From assembly GCA_032622095.1 (NCBI GenBank), contig CP136062.1, forward strand, positions 159,708,875-159,772,874: 64,000 nucleotides of DNA, in the 5' to 3' direction. How positions within the stretch are numbered: position 1 is the stretch's first letter; each line of letters begins with the position of its first letter. Source of the DNA: Siphonodentalium dalli (Eukaryota > Mollusca > Scaphopoda > Gadilida > Siphonodentaliidae). The notes under the pieces are model-generated. The model did no database searches. It was not told the DNA's origin and saw only the letters and a list, made by a program, of their open reading frames with translations. Positions 12,689 to 24,395 of the stretch are shown here, in pieces. The translations under genes and the position numbers were made by a program.

Positions 12689-12859
12689 TATTATATATTT
12701 CTAGATTTAGTTACAAACTAAATACCTGTATATTGTACAAAGAAATGTTTGACAAATATATCTGTATCAATATTACCATACGGGTCATTAAAATAGATAC
12801 GACGAAACAAATTTTGAAGGGTGCATGGTATCAGGTAAATTTTTATATTTCAAATGATG

Positions 12860-14250
12860 ACAGGAATGCGGAAAGTTGAAGTACCTACGTAATACTGACT
12901 ATCCGAATGAAGAGATATACATGTATATAAAAACCAAAATAGAAGATGACTGCTGGCGACAATGTTTTCCAAAAAAATTCAAAGCATTCGATAGCTCCCA
13001 TCTAGTTGTCAGCCCGAAGATCAATATAACGTGTGGTGACTATCAGGTGAGGGATATGACTGTACAGTTGCTAAACAATTCAGTCACGCAAAAGAGGATC
13101 AAACAGTAAGATACCAAATTGCTGCCTGTGGTAATGTTTTTTAACGAAATTCGGGAAAATTAGATTACTCTCACCCTGGTTATCCAGAAGATCATTGTGG
13201 AATCTGGTGACGATCGGACAAGGGGTGTCGTCTGTAGGATCAACCAAATTATTTAGCCATAAAAATAGTAAAATTCCAGATCACCGCTGGCAGTGATGTC
13301 TTCACAGGGACAGCTTGAGAACAAAACATGGCTCACATCTAGCGGTGACCCAAACTATCCACGTGAGAAAAAGTTCTCCAATAAAAGCTGGCTGCAGGGT
13401 GCGCCAATTGATTCCTTATTCGAAATTTAACAGGGTGTACTGCTTGTGGCCATGTTTTCCCCGCATATTTGATAGACTTATGGACAAAACCACTGAATCC
13501 GTTGAATCAATATACATGTATACATGGATTAATTTATATGCATTGTTATACACAGTACTGGTATATAAAGGTACTGAAAATAACAATATTACTAGTATAC
13601 ACAAAATAAACCATATATCATGGCTATGGGTTCTAATATCCGAATATGACAGCTGATAACTTGGTGTGAATTGAAGAGTGGTGGTGTCTCAAGCATATCT
13701 AACCCTCCACGTTAGTAACATGCCATTAAATGTCATAAGTATAATCTAGCTTGAGGACAGAAGTTATCCATAAAACCCCCCTTAATTCAACCAGGTCCTC
13801 GCGCGATGTATGGTCGATCACATGATGATCTAGGGGGGATTAGAATTGTTGTATAAAAACAGCACTGCATGTAAATATAAAATAAAATAGTGCTACATCT
13901 TATTACAGATTATTGCCATATATAATCAGTGACTATACAGACAGTCTGACAAAATAAAGTTTCAGTGACACTCTATCCGAAGAGGGGAATAATTCCATCT
14001 GTTACAGTCAATGGAGCAATTATGAATCTGGAAAGGTGAAATTTCTAACTAATACTAGATATCGACATGACGCGATAACATATAACGTAAATGCAATATG
14101 GCCGCTGGCGACCATTTTTTCCTATAAAATTAAAAAAATATTTGATAGCTCTCATCTGATAGATCAATATCAAGATAAATATGAAGTTTAGTGATGATCG
14201 GATGAGTGAAGTGGACTGTGCTAAACGGTTTAGTAATGCTTAAAAAGATT
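12860..14250 (+). repeat. Degenerate dispersed repeats with CUB-like translation
   Basis: Two or three copies of a roughly 230-bp sequence are recognisable. Copies at 12870-13110 and 14030-14250 share GCTGGCGAC, TTTTCC, GATAGCTC(C/T)CATCT, AGATCAATAT, GATATGACTGTACAG/GTGGACTGTGC and CTAAAC-ATT-AGT-A. A middle copy at 13150-13290 shares CTCTCACCCTGGTTATCCAGA. Frames read peptides such as CGKLKYLRNTDYPNEE and WLTSSGDPNYPRE, which resemble the start of CUB domains, but frames break and the shared blocks are nucleotide-level, so I favour a non-coding repeat. Confidence 0.5.
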
Positions 14251-14550
14251 TTTACCTTAATATTTTTATGTTCACTTTATAAACTCCACTGAGTCATCTT
14301 TGTCATGTATTGAGTTTGATATCTTTTGTTAACAGTTTATAAATCATGTATGTCTCATGTTTGTTATTTTAATTTATGTGTTTATTATCATTAAATAAAG
14401 TTGCATTCCTTAAAAAGATTCTTACCTCAATGTTTTTATGTTCACTTTATAAACTCCACTGAGTCATCTTTGTCATGTATTGAATTTGATATCTTTTGTT
14501 AACAGTTTATAAATTATGTATGTCTCGTGTTCGTTATTATATTATATACA
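14239..14550. repeat. 170-bp tandem duplication resembling 3' UTR sequence
   Basis: CTTAAAAAGATT starts at 14239 and again at 14409. The two copies stay highly similar through TATGTTCACTTTATAAACTC and TTTGTTAACAGTTTATAAAT. Between them lies ATTAAATAAAGTTGCATTCC, a good polyadenylation context. Either a duplicated 3' end or simple tandem duplication. The flanking sequence to 16190 shows no recognisable gene. Confidence 0.8.
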
Positions 14551-16194
14551 CTTTATAGTGTGTTTCAGAACGAAAACAAAATGAATAAAATCAACAAATT
14601 TGTAAATTTAAAAACAATTCAAACGTTGTTGTATTCCATGTCCCAGCCCGGACATATACACCAAATTTCAATAATATTCATTGAGAAACAACGGACCAAA
14701 CGCCATATAGCACCCCGTATACATCTTTTATTCCGAGCTGGCCTTTTATTCCGAGTTGGCACACGTCGATTGTGGCGAGTTAGCCCTGGGGCGAGTACGC
14801 CGATTCCGACACCTTTTCTATTTGCAGCAGGTATACGTTTACGCTGATTTACGCGTAATTTAATTTACAAAGTTCCCCAATTGGTATCGTAAATAGAGCG
14901 ACCTTATTTGACATAGAATGCCTCTGTTATTGATTATCAAGTTGCTATACATTAAAAACGACAAATTCACATGCTCGTTCAAACGCAGTAGTCTATTTTC
15001 CCCATGTTAAAGGACATCCACAAATACTAAATAACGCTAACCTACTGCGAATGTTTGACACGACAACTGTTAACATATTTGGGCTGAATTCATCTGACGC
15101 GGTATTATTCCTCAAAATAAACAACAAAACCATCGTTACTTGGAAATGTAGTTGGGCTAACATTTACATAAATCCTCCACATCATTTATCCCGACACACA
15201 CGTCAGATGAAAAACAGCCATGAAGTAAACGGCCAAATTGGCCGAAACAACACAATCGGTGCTAGTTTGTGGGCATGCGTCATAATAGTGGAAATGAATT
15301 GGACCATGAACTGCACCGCCCCTACAAATGCGGTATGTTTCAGATACAGACAGGATCTTATGATTGGCGTTGCTGTCTTTATGTGCCAAGATGTTATTCC
15401 ACACCCGTTTGGAAGCAGGTCAAAATCAAGATATTACTATGTATAAGCCCCCTCTCCCAAAACTAGTGTACAATCTTAAAGACCATGCCTTTTATAGAAT
15501 GAAGGTATGCGTTATGACCCTCGCGCTCGGTAGTGGTCGATATTATTCAAGACAATCTGAATGACATTAGCACAAGGATGACATGTTCAACGCAAAGAAC
15601 ATCAAGAGGAATGTTCCGTTGATGAGATCTTATACAATCACTTCAACACACGTCGGGTACACCAATATTCCGACCAGTTGTGCGTGAGACATAACAACAG
15701 TATTCTAAAGCTATCCTGTGGGATATTAATGGCATATATCAAATTCGACCTTTGAAAATGTTCACACAACGTTCATAGCCATAAATGATTGAAATAAACA
15801 CAGTGAAAATGCACTACGTGTTCTGCCATTTTCATGAATCACACCGATCACTTACTGATAGTAATCCCACACGAGATTGACAACGCATACCTTCATTATT
15901 TGAATAACACAATATCACCAAATTATCGTCTTTTAGACTATAATCTTGAGGAATATGCATACTAGCATAGTATTAAGCAGACAGATGTATACGCCTGACT
16001 CCGTTGATTCTGAATGGCTTCGAAACGGATATAGTAATACAATCTTGCCACACCAAAAACACGGACACGCACGGGATTCTATATCCGAAATATACATCTA
16101 GTGTAGGGGCCGTGTAGATCGTGGCCCCATTTTATTCCCACTATCATGGCGCATGTCCACAAATTAGCACCGCGTGTATTTTCTTCTGTTTGGA

Positions 16195-16510
16195 GCTCTT
16201 CGGCGAGACGACTGCTGGACGTCACAAATATTGCATAGGATAACGATCAAGGAGCGTTGGTACCGTATGGTTTTCTAGGCTATAACATCCAGAGGCATCC
16301 ATCCGAGGGAATGTGAAAGCTAGCAACTTTCAAAACACTATCGAAGTTGTCCAGGTACGCCAATGCGTTCGCTGAGTTTGTGAATTGACGAACCGTTTAT
16401 TGAGAAGTGGCTAGATAACTGGGAAGATCACCAGACGTACACGTGGTTAGCCCCATGAGGTATGGGAAATGCGTAGATAAAGATGATCTCCCGAAGGAGC
16501 AAAATCGTGA
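16195..16510 (-). repeat. Right arm of the long diverged inverted repeat
   Basis: Reverse-complement partner of 11640-11965. The best block is AATGCGTTCGCTGAGTTTGT continuing GAATTGACGA, which is essentially identical to the complement of the left arm. See the left arm for interpretation. Confidence 0.7.
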
Positions 16511-16959
16511 GCTCGACAGCGGAAAATGGATTTCTTCAAACGTTCCGATTAAAGGGACCCTTCTCCCAGAAGTGTAGAATACTTTCTTGATATGATCGAG
16601 GTAGATTAACAGACGATGAGATGGAAGCTGATCCAGATAATTGTGAATGTGACAAATCAGAATCGGTTCTCATGTAATTGTTCTTAATCTTGCAAGTCAT
16701 ATATAATATGACTGTTCTGCGCACCTACGGTTACTGCCACCGTCGGCGCTTACTTGAGAATGGATTTCGAAATGCTACATCGCGATTATTAACTGGTGGT
16801 TTTTGTCCTTCCAGCTAGAGGGCTGCTAGCTATGTTATGCATTTGAAGACATTTTATATATGAATCGATGTATGATATTTGTGTACCGTTTCGTTGAAAC
16901 ATGTTGATATTATGACAAAATTGGAAATTAATAAGTGAAAATATCTTGGATTTTTCAAT

Positions 16960-17335
16960 TTCTGGCCATCAGTTTGGCCCCGTCTTGGCTGGGAGTACCA
17001 ACTGCCAACTTAAACGAATACATTGTATCAATGTTCCCACCCAAATGTAAATGTGGATAGAATAGGCGTAAAAATAATGCCGATTGTCAGAAACTAAAGG
17101 AATATAGGCGTGTTTTCAAATTTCGCTCGCCATTCTAGCCGCCATCCTGGATTTGGGAAAATATTTCTTGGACGAGATGGACGGTAATTACCTCGGTTCA
17201 GTATTCCCAACTCAAATGCAAGCATTAATGGAGTTGCCATGACAATAACGCCCATTGGTGTTAATATATGGGATTTTCGGTAATTTTTTAAGGACGACCA
17301 GCTGGGCGCATGTTTTGCATAGCAACGCATGCGCT
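16960..17335. repeat. Dispersed repeat with GCCATC-TGGATTTGG blocks
   Basis: Contains CGCCATTCTAGCCGCCATCC then TGGATTTGGGAAAATATT, CAGTATTCCCAACTC and GACAATAACGCCCATTGGTG. The same order recurs at 18530-18780 and partly at 19080-19260. The unit is roughly 200 bp. No gene. Confidence 0.75.
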
Positions 17336-17368
17336 GGTCGTCCTTATACTAAGTTTGCTTTCAGCATG

Positions 17369-17450
17369 GGCGCCGCCATCTTGAATTTGAGGCGCCGCCA
17401 TCTTGAATTTGAGGCGCCGCCATCTTGAATTTGAGGCGCCGCCATCTTGG
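17369..17450. repeat. Four tandem 22-bp units each with a YY1-like site
   Basis: Four exact or near-exact copies of CGCCGCCATCTTGAATTTGA+GG; the last ends CATCTTGG. GCCGCCATCTTG is the reverse complement of the known YY1/PHO-type core (AAGATGGCGGC). Whether it binds anything here is unknown. Confidence 0.9.
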
Positions 17451-18529
17451 AAACGTCATTGCAATTAAATTAAAATTACAAAATGTTACTTTTCATATAG
17501 CTAAAATAACAGTATTCATTGCGTGACGACATTACATGGTTTATACTAAATCATAAATATTGCCCACCTGACTCGGGTCGGAAAATGACGGAAATTATGT
17601 AAAACTGCACATTTTCGTTAGCCACATCGCGAAAAAAACATGACTCATCTTGTAAATGTCTAAAATGATTATCATAGTAAATTAGTAAAAGCACGTTCAC
17701 GTAAACTGTTAGGTTACGTCATATGTTGTATCGAAAGCGACGTCATTTTGGCACGCACATTTCCCCGCGAAAGTTATTAGCGTTTTGACAGCGACATAGA
17801 ACACAAACCAAATTGCATTGTTAACATTCCAGAAGAATGTGTAATATTTTTCTAAATAAATTTTATTCGATTTTAATTAAGAACACGAGGACCACTGTGC
17901 CGTGGCAATATACGCCAGAGAAATGCACATATGGTTGCCATTTTAATTAAATAAATAATATGCATATATAATACCATGACTATACGTTGAGCCAACGTTG
18001 GCATAATGTCAGCGTGGTTGGCATTAGGTATTTGGTTGGGTTGACGTTTCCTAGTGCATGGTTCCGGTGGATGGAATCAAAATTACTCATATGCTAATAT
18101 AAATGTAGTACAATGACTGTTCTTCCTTACTTATATTCTAATGATTTGGGTTGTGATTTGAAACAAACAACCCAAATTAAGAGAGGGGGCAAACCGAAGT
18201 TTTCACTCATCGGAACCTCAATTTCCAACCAAGGCCAAGGGTGGGGGCGAGTACAACTAAAATTTCATCCAAATTGAGAATGGGCATATGGGCCAGTCGA
18301 AAAATTGGGAGCCATTAAAGGGTGAAAGATGTGGGTGCAATAGAAAAATTCAGAGGTAGATCCCATCCCCTACCACCAGCAACCAACTTTATTGAACTAA
18401 ATTGGTTATAATAAATATTTATTGTAAATTAAATCTAAGTCGACACATAGAGATCTGAGTAGTGCAGATCGTGACTGCATGGTCGTCCTTTTTTACATGG
18501 ATTTCAATGCCATAATTTCTTGTTTAAAT

Positions 18530-19275
18530 TATGTCTGCCGTTTTGGGCGCCATTTTGGATTTGGGGGATTTTTGTTGGATCGGATATAAGGTAAGTACTT
18601 CGCTTCAGTATTCCCAACTCACAACAGTAAGCATTGATGGATTTGTCCTGACAATAACGCTCACTGATGTTAAAATCAGCAAATTTCGGTGATTTTTATA
18701 TTTATGGTGCCATTTTGACCGCCATCTTGGATTTGGGTAAATATTCCTCATCTCAAATTAAAAGAGTAATCCTAGACCGGGTATCTTCTGCACATGTGCA
18801 TGCATGTGTGTGGATTTACAATAGCAATAACACCCACTTATTCGGGAGAGACATTACCTGATTTGAGTCGATTTGGCTTATACCTTATACTTATATATAT
18901 GGTCGGATTATACCGGCATTTGGAAAAACGTGATATCTGGCAAACATGTCCGGGCTAGAATGCATGTTATGGTCTCATTATGTGCGCAAATGACTCTTCT
19001 ATATTATGAATGTATAATATCCCACCAAGGTGACAACAGAGACAAACGATATGTGGTGAAATGTCGAAAACATTTTAAAATTTTCATTTTTGGCCGCCAT
19101 CTTGGCCGCCATATTAGATTTTTGTGTCGGATTTTTGGCGTTGTATATTGGCATAACAAATCGACTGGAAAATAAAAGCGAATCTGAATTATATTTACTA
19201 TAATGACTATCAAAGAGACCTGGTGCATATATCAGGCAAAATGGTCGCCATGATGGACACCATCTTGTCTGGAGT
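18530..19275. repeat. Tandemly arranged copies of the GCCATCTTGG repeat
   Basis: At least three units are recognised: GGGCGCCATTTTGGATTTGG at 18546, GACCGCCATCTTGGATTTGG at 18718 and GGCCGCCATCTTGGCCGCCA at about 19093. They are separated by diverged spacer resembling 17160-17290. No protein signature. Confidence 0.7.
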
Positions 19276-19704
19276 CTCTGCAGCCACTGTTTTTTCTTGT
19301 TAACAAGCGAAAAAAAATAGAGCAGACCTTAGGGAAGAACATTAATGGGGTGCGGTTGAGTCCTGGGTACAGAGGTCAACCAATATCTCCTGGACTATAT
19401 GCTTATGTATAAGTGAGGTACTCACCTTTTTCCCCCCCAAAGAATAACACAATTCTCCATATCTTGTCTGAAGAGTGACCAACATTAACTGTGAAACAGC
19501 TTGATTCACATTAATATTATAAACTAAATTCGCTGTCAATCGTTATATTGTATACATACACCCATTGATTTTTACCTTTTGTCGGTATGGCAGCAAATGA
19601 ATGACGGGGAGACAGTATTAATATAGCACGCATGTTATTGATTAATTAGGCTGCCGTCTGAATGAACGCACGCGTGTTGTTATGCATGGGGTGATATGCA
19701 CGAG

Positions 19705-19825
19705 TACAGTCCGTTATTACGAAGGTATGTTATTCCAAAGGTCCGCTATTCCGAAGGTCCGTTATTACGAAAGTTCGCTATTCTGAAGGTCCGTTATTCC
19801 GAAGGTCCGCTATTTCGAAGGTCTT
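19705..19825 (+). repeat. Array of about 20-bp units (GTCCGNTATTCCGAAG)
   Basis: Six to seven imperfect copies alternate TTATTACGAAG and CTATTCCGAAG endings. The same unit appears in the opposite orientation at 20424-20465 and 20662-20750, so the arrays form inverted arms around about 850 bp. Confidence 0.9.
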
Positions 19826-20036
19826 GCATTCTCTTATATATGCAAGTCTCACATAGGGAGCCTCGCATATATAAGAGAATACATTGGCCTAACAATAGTT
19901 TTCTCGACCTTTAAGCCAATGCATTCTCTTGTATGTGCGATGCTTCGATGGGGAGACTCGCATATATAAGAGAATGCACTGGCACAGGATCTGTAATGCT
20001 GCACCAGCGCAGCTCCCGTCATGAAATGGATAATTG
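19826..20036. mobile_element. MITE family C copy, left end replaced
   Basis: Two palindrome halves built on CATTCTCTTATATATGC are separated by CCTAACAATAGTTTTCTCGA. The right end is AATGCTGCACCAGCGCAGCT then CCCGTCATGAAATGG, the family C terminus with the terminal GGGTTAA altered. The left end runs directly into the 20-bp array. Confidence 0.75.
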
Positions 20037-20423
20037 ACTTTCAGATAACGCAGAGTTCATTCCCTTCGCAACGCAAGCTCTTCCAGCGAACTATGCTTTC
20101 CTCTGCTTTCGAACTAGTCACTGCACGCTATGTGTGACGGAACGCGGAGCATAGCAGGGACCAACATTGTGGGGATTGATCACATATATGTATGGCTGAA
20201 ATGGTTACAAGCAACTAATCATATAGAGTTACGATTCTTGAATTCCTTGTACGCAACAAACGTTATTGGCAAATTCAAGGTTAAATTTAAATCATCGTAA
20301 AATTGCTCAATTGGGGTGATCATTGATTGTTCTTACTTCACTACTATTGTATTATTGCCAAAACGTATCAATATGCAATGACCATAATTATGCATGCTAT
20401 CATATAGAACAAAAATAACAGAA

Positions 20424-20750
20424 CTTCGTAATAACGAACATTCGGAATAACGGACCCTCGGCATAACTTGTAGTTGTTGACGTTTCGATGGTCCACTATT
20501 CCGAAAATGTTTATATTTTGTCCAATATTTTCAAGTGGAACTATACTCCGCCGAAGGTGCCTAGCAGTATTTTATTATGTCTGCATATCATGCGTAATAT
20601 ATTGGCGATTTATAAATATTTCCAGTCACACGGATTGTATGCGTAAAGTGCACTTTCGGATTAGTGGACCTTCGTAATAACGGACCTTCGGAATAACAGA
20701 CCTTCGGAATAACGGACCTTTGGAATAGCGGATCTTCGGAATAATAACCC
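20424..20750 (-). repeat. Inverted partners of the 20-bp array
   Basis: CTTCGTAATAACGAACATTC at 20424 and five copies of GGACCTTCGGAATAACG-type units at 20662-20745 are reverse complements of the array at 19705. About 200 bp of unrelated sequence separates the two blocks. Confidence 0.85.
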
Positions 20751-20865
20751 GTCCCCGGTCTGCACGCGCCATTATGAATGGAACCCATATATCAATGAAA
20801 ACATGCACTGTTAATGATTGCTTTATGCATATATTAGTGCACACTAAATTCTCTCTCGGATAGAA

Positions 20866-20941
20866 CACTATATAACGTCTGCCTGGGGGTAATTAACATA
20901 CTTACATTTATGTTAATTACACCCAGACAGACCTTATAGTG
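20866..20941. repeat. 76-bp near-perfect palindrome
   Basis: The left arm CACTATATAACGTCTGCCTG continues to GGGGTAATTAACATA and pairs with TATGTTAATTACACCCAGAC, continuing to AGACCTTATAGTG. The loop is a few bases (CTTACATT). Could be a very small foldback transposon or a hairpin RNA precursor. Confidence 0.85.
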
Positions 20942-20944
20942 CTG

Positions 20945-21050
20945 CTCACCAGCATGGTTTTGTACATATAGCAACAGCATTATATAGCAAAACAGCAGGA
21001 CCCACCAGCATCATAGCAAATTAGCAGGACCACTTGACCAGGGGTGTAGT
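20945..21050. repeat. Copy of the right end of the 37458-37996 foldback
   Basis: AGCAGGACCCACCAGCATCA then TAGCAAATTAGCAGGACCAC and TTGACCAGGGGTG match the terminus at 37930-37996. Only one end is present here. Confidence 0.8.
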
Positions 21051-21359
21051 TTTCGTGGTGCTTTTTCCGTAGAAGGGTGCATGAGGGTGGTCAGGGACGT
21101 GGCTAGAGGGTTTCCCTGGGGGTGTCCATCTTGAAATTTCCAATTGCACACTCCCCCCCCCCCACACCCCCTTGAACAGGACTCCCTCATATTGGACAAA
21201 AGTGACACATTTGGTGCTGTTGAGAATGAATGTTCTTAGGTAACAACACCTCTCACTTATTTCACCATGTTTTGCTCATTTCCTCTGAAAACATGACTAT
21301 AAATAGATGACTAAATGCGATTTTTTTGTGAAATGTTTTTTAACCGCGTTCAGGGATCG

Positions 21360-21730
21360 GAAAGATCAAGCCTGCAAATAGTGTGTCTGTCATTTGCAGA
21401 ATGATGTCCCCACAGGGTGAACTTAGTGGGAAGTGTCTATAGTCTCAGATTAACATTGTGTTTATAGTTACATTTTCCTTTCTGGGAAGTTTCTATATCC
21501 CCTAATTGGCAGATTGGCAGAAGATAAAATGCATAATCGAGGTGACTAATGGGTGAACATCATTATTTCAACTGGGGAACTTCAATCTAATACTATGTCC
21601 CCCATAGCAGTATAGGACTCAGTATAGAATGAGGTTCCCAGAGGGTGAATTTAGTGACACTATCCGGCTATGTGGGATAGCGTGTCTAAATTCTCCTTCT
21701 CGGGACCTCATTATGCAAATGTCAGTCACA
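21360..21730. mobile_element. Palindrome-bearing repeat, GAGGGTGAATTTAGTGAC type
   Basis: A hairpin at 21628-21713 has arms AATGAGGTTCCCAGAGGGTG and TTCTCGGGACCTCATT (centre TATCCGGCTATGTGGGATA). Upstream, GCAGAAGATAAAATGCATAA then TCGAGGTGACTAATG is shared with 35440-35480. Flanking CATTTGCAGAATGA and CAAATGTCAGTCACACT give an outer inverted pair. Other hairpins of the family are at 34888-34972 and 35561-35652. Confidence 0.75.
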
Positions 21731-22099
21731 CTGTTTGTAGTCTTGGGGAAAGATAACATGATAAAATGACGAAGCTGATTTGAACCCCCATGAGATAGAT
21801 AGATAGATAATTTTTTGATAGATATGTTTTAATGGCTAATAGATGCATAACAAGTACACATATACAAAAGAGCAATACAGAGTGTGACATTCATATAGTA
21901 TATATATAACAATATAGATATATAAATATAACAGGAATGCAGCTTGACAGTTCTGCAGAGGGACAATATAGTGAATTATCCCAGCTTCACACAGATTTAT
22001 GATATACGCATAGGGAAAGTAACATGATGCGTGTATCTAAGCAAGGTATAATATACTATGTTGACCCGTGAATTTTGGTATGTGTGATGCGACCTGGCC

Positions 22100-22468
22100 T
22101 TTTTCGATTAATTGCCCAAAAATAATGCTAACAACAGTCAACTGTAGCATAAAATTGCGCCAAACCTGTTATTTATCAACATTTTGTTCAACAAAATTGT
22201 GCCGGTTTGTCAAAAATCTGACACAAAAAGGACACTTTATTTTAGAGTTATCCGTCTTCATCCGCAACTGGTCCGAGACAGTCTTTTCGTCAACTTTTAC
22301 TGGGCCACTAAATATTATTGGTGGTGAAAAATAATAGACTTCAAAAACCGATATCTGATTACTCTGAGCTTTGATTTGTGTGTTCGGCGACTCGAATCAA
22401 ATATTTTTTACCCCTGAAGCCAAGGAAATAGTAATTTGCGAGTGTTAATTCGAATTATGCATCTTTAA
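22100..22468 (+). mobile_element. MITE family E copy, left end truncated
   Basis: Shares ATAATGCTAACAACAGTCAA, GTTATTTATCAACATTTTGT, CATCCGCAA-TGTCCGAGAC, CGATATCTGATTACTCTGAG and the terminal ATGCATCTTTAA with 24695-25164. The AGGTACTCAATCCGA end is missing. Confidence 0.8.
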
Positions 22469-23141
22469 ACAGATTACCTTATCAAAGTATTCCATATAAT
22501 GTAAATGTTCAACTCATGGCAACTATCCATCACGAACCCAGATAATAAGTTCATTCAATGTACAACTTGAACTTATTTGGGGCTATTATGTAATAAATTG
22601 TGTACATATATATTCACGTATGTGTCATTTCCACAAAAATCAAATCAAATCAAAATTAAAAGTTTATCAGTTACTTTCCGGGAGCCGGTGGTTTCTACGT
22701 GTAGAGGTGTGATCTCCCGGTGAGATTAACCCTCTATGCGGTCTTTCCTCCATCCATAAAATTTACAAAGTCATGATATGGCTATATATAGCGAATAAAA
22801 CTACGATAGCCCGAAAATAATCAAACAAACCAAATAGCAGAAACGGGCTTTTAAGATGCGAGAGATAAATAGTCATTTGTCACTTTCTATGGCCATTTTG
22901 ACAGCCATCTTTGATAGAGGGTATCACATTTACATAAAAAAGTAGCAACACAATCATATCTCTATAAATCAAGTCAAATTTTCTTAGTACTTGTTGCAAA
23001 ATGGTTGAAATATATTAGACATCATCGCCCCTGGTGCCTACGCACGTACGACCACTTTTTTTTCACAAGCCAACGTTGCTCAAAGATCCCCGTTTCCATG
23101 ATCCTATTTGATACCATTAAACCACCAGCTCTACGTATTTG

Positions 23142-23600
23142 TGACCCGCCATATCAAATCCAGTCGTAAGTCGGGATTTTTTTACCCTGTGCCAATGCAT
23201 TCTCTTATATATGCGAGTCGACCATAGGTCGCCTCGCATATATAAGAGAATGCATTGGCCTAACAATTTTTTACAATTTTAATAATATTTTCTTGTATTC
23301 TTGTATAATTTCACCCGTACAGAGCCCCAGACAAACACGAGCAGACGACACTCTTCTATATGCTTCTATATATGTGTGGGGCTCCCTGCAGGGTAATGGA
23401 TGTTTTTTTTTATTTTATGTCCTAAAAATTGTCAGAAACATTTATTTTAAAAAAATGTAAAAAAATTGTTAGGCCAATGCATTCTCTTATATATGCGGGG
23501 CGACCTATGGTCGACTCGCATATATAAGAGAATGCATTGGCACAGGGTAAAAAAAATCCCGACTTACGACTGGATTTGATATGAGTCATATGACGGGTCA
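23142..23600. mobile_element. MITE family B copy
   Basis: Long inverted ends start TGACCCGCCATATCAAATCC, continue AGTCGTAAGTCGGGATTTTT and run into CCCTGTG and the 67-bp palindrome. Palindromes are at 23192-23258 and 23474-23540 in opposite orientation. The centre contains another small hairpin: GAGCCCCAGACAAACACGAG pairs weakly with TATGTGTGGGGCTCC. The second copy at 45593-46036 is nearly identical. I could not define a target duplication. Confidence 0.9.
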
Positions 23601-23826
23601 CATTTTATACCAAAAATAATAATTAGATCCTACCATGATCCCATTGATATGAGGTTTTGGTCCCATCGATATGAGGTTTTGGTGGTCATATATCGACTTT
23701 AAAAGAGGAAGATTTAACACGTTTTTGATTTTTTGTCAACCCAGCAAAAATTCCAATGATCGTAGCTTATAAAGAGCGTTCACGCTTTCGTCACCCAAAC
23801 GGAGTCGATAATAAAGAGCGTTCTCA

Positions 23827-24308
23827 TTAAAGGCCCACTTAATTTTCGAGTCGCCGATTATTTTTTTATAGTGATCTGATATACGGTTTTAATAACAATC
23901 TACGCCATAAAATATAATTAAAATACTATAATTCATCACTATTTAAAACATCTGTGTCTCAGAAGATGCCCACAGAGAAATAGAAAACTGCCGAAGACAC
24001 CACCCCCCCCCCCCCCCCTCTGGCACCCAGAATGCAACAGAATTCAAACTTTTTTCAATGAAAGGGGAAGAACTCTATCTTTAATATATAGAGTTATTCC
24101 CCCTGCATTGAAAATAATACTGATTTTTTACTTCAATCTTTATGACAAAACGCGTTGGCAACTCAACAAAAACAATATGTCCACAGTTTATTACACCGGA
24201 TAAGTTGATAATACAATGTTTTGGAGCCTTCTCTTTCAAAAGGTATATAATATGGCATATATTTTATATAAAGTGATCTTGGGGTGGGAAAATTAAGTGG
24301 GCCTTTAA
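23827..24308. mobile_element. MITE family D copy
   Basis: TTAAAGGCCCACTTAATTTT at the left is mirrored by AAAATTAAGTGGGCCTTTAA at the right. Internal blocks (GGTTTTAATAACAATCTACG, AGACACAGATG in reverse, a poly-C tract at about 24003, GAATAACTC, AAAACATTGT-type, CCATTTGAAAGAGG in reverse) match 31584-32039 in the opposite orientation. The target could be TTAA (piggyBac-like) or TA (Tc1/mariner-like); the sequence cannot decide. Confidence 0.9.
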
Positions 24309-24395
24309 TGATATTCTGAGATCGTTTTCTACTTATTACTTATGGATGATTTTGGGGATTTCGCGATGCCGCCTATGCCATACGAATGATGTTGA

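Noticed and set aside
12860-13110. A functional CUB-domain exon
   Set aside because: Only short peptide resemblances exist. Frames break, key cysteines are not conserved, and the shared signal between copies is at nucleotide level including non-coding parts.
15051-15446. 131-codon plus-strand frame and 72-codon minus-strand frame as a gene
   Set aside because: In a window of this size and composition about one chance frame of this length is expected. Both strands are open, no motif is recognised and no splice pattern stands out. The minus-strand peptide with HFHYYDACPQTS looks protein-like but remains unsupported.
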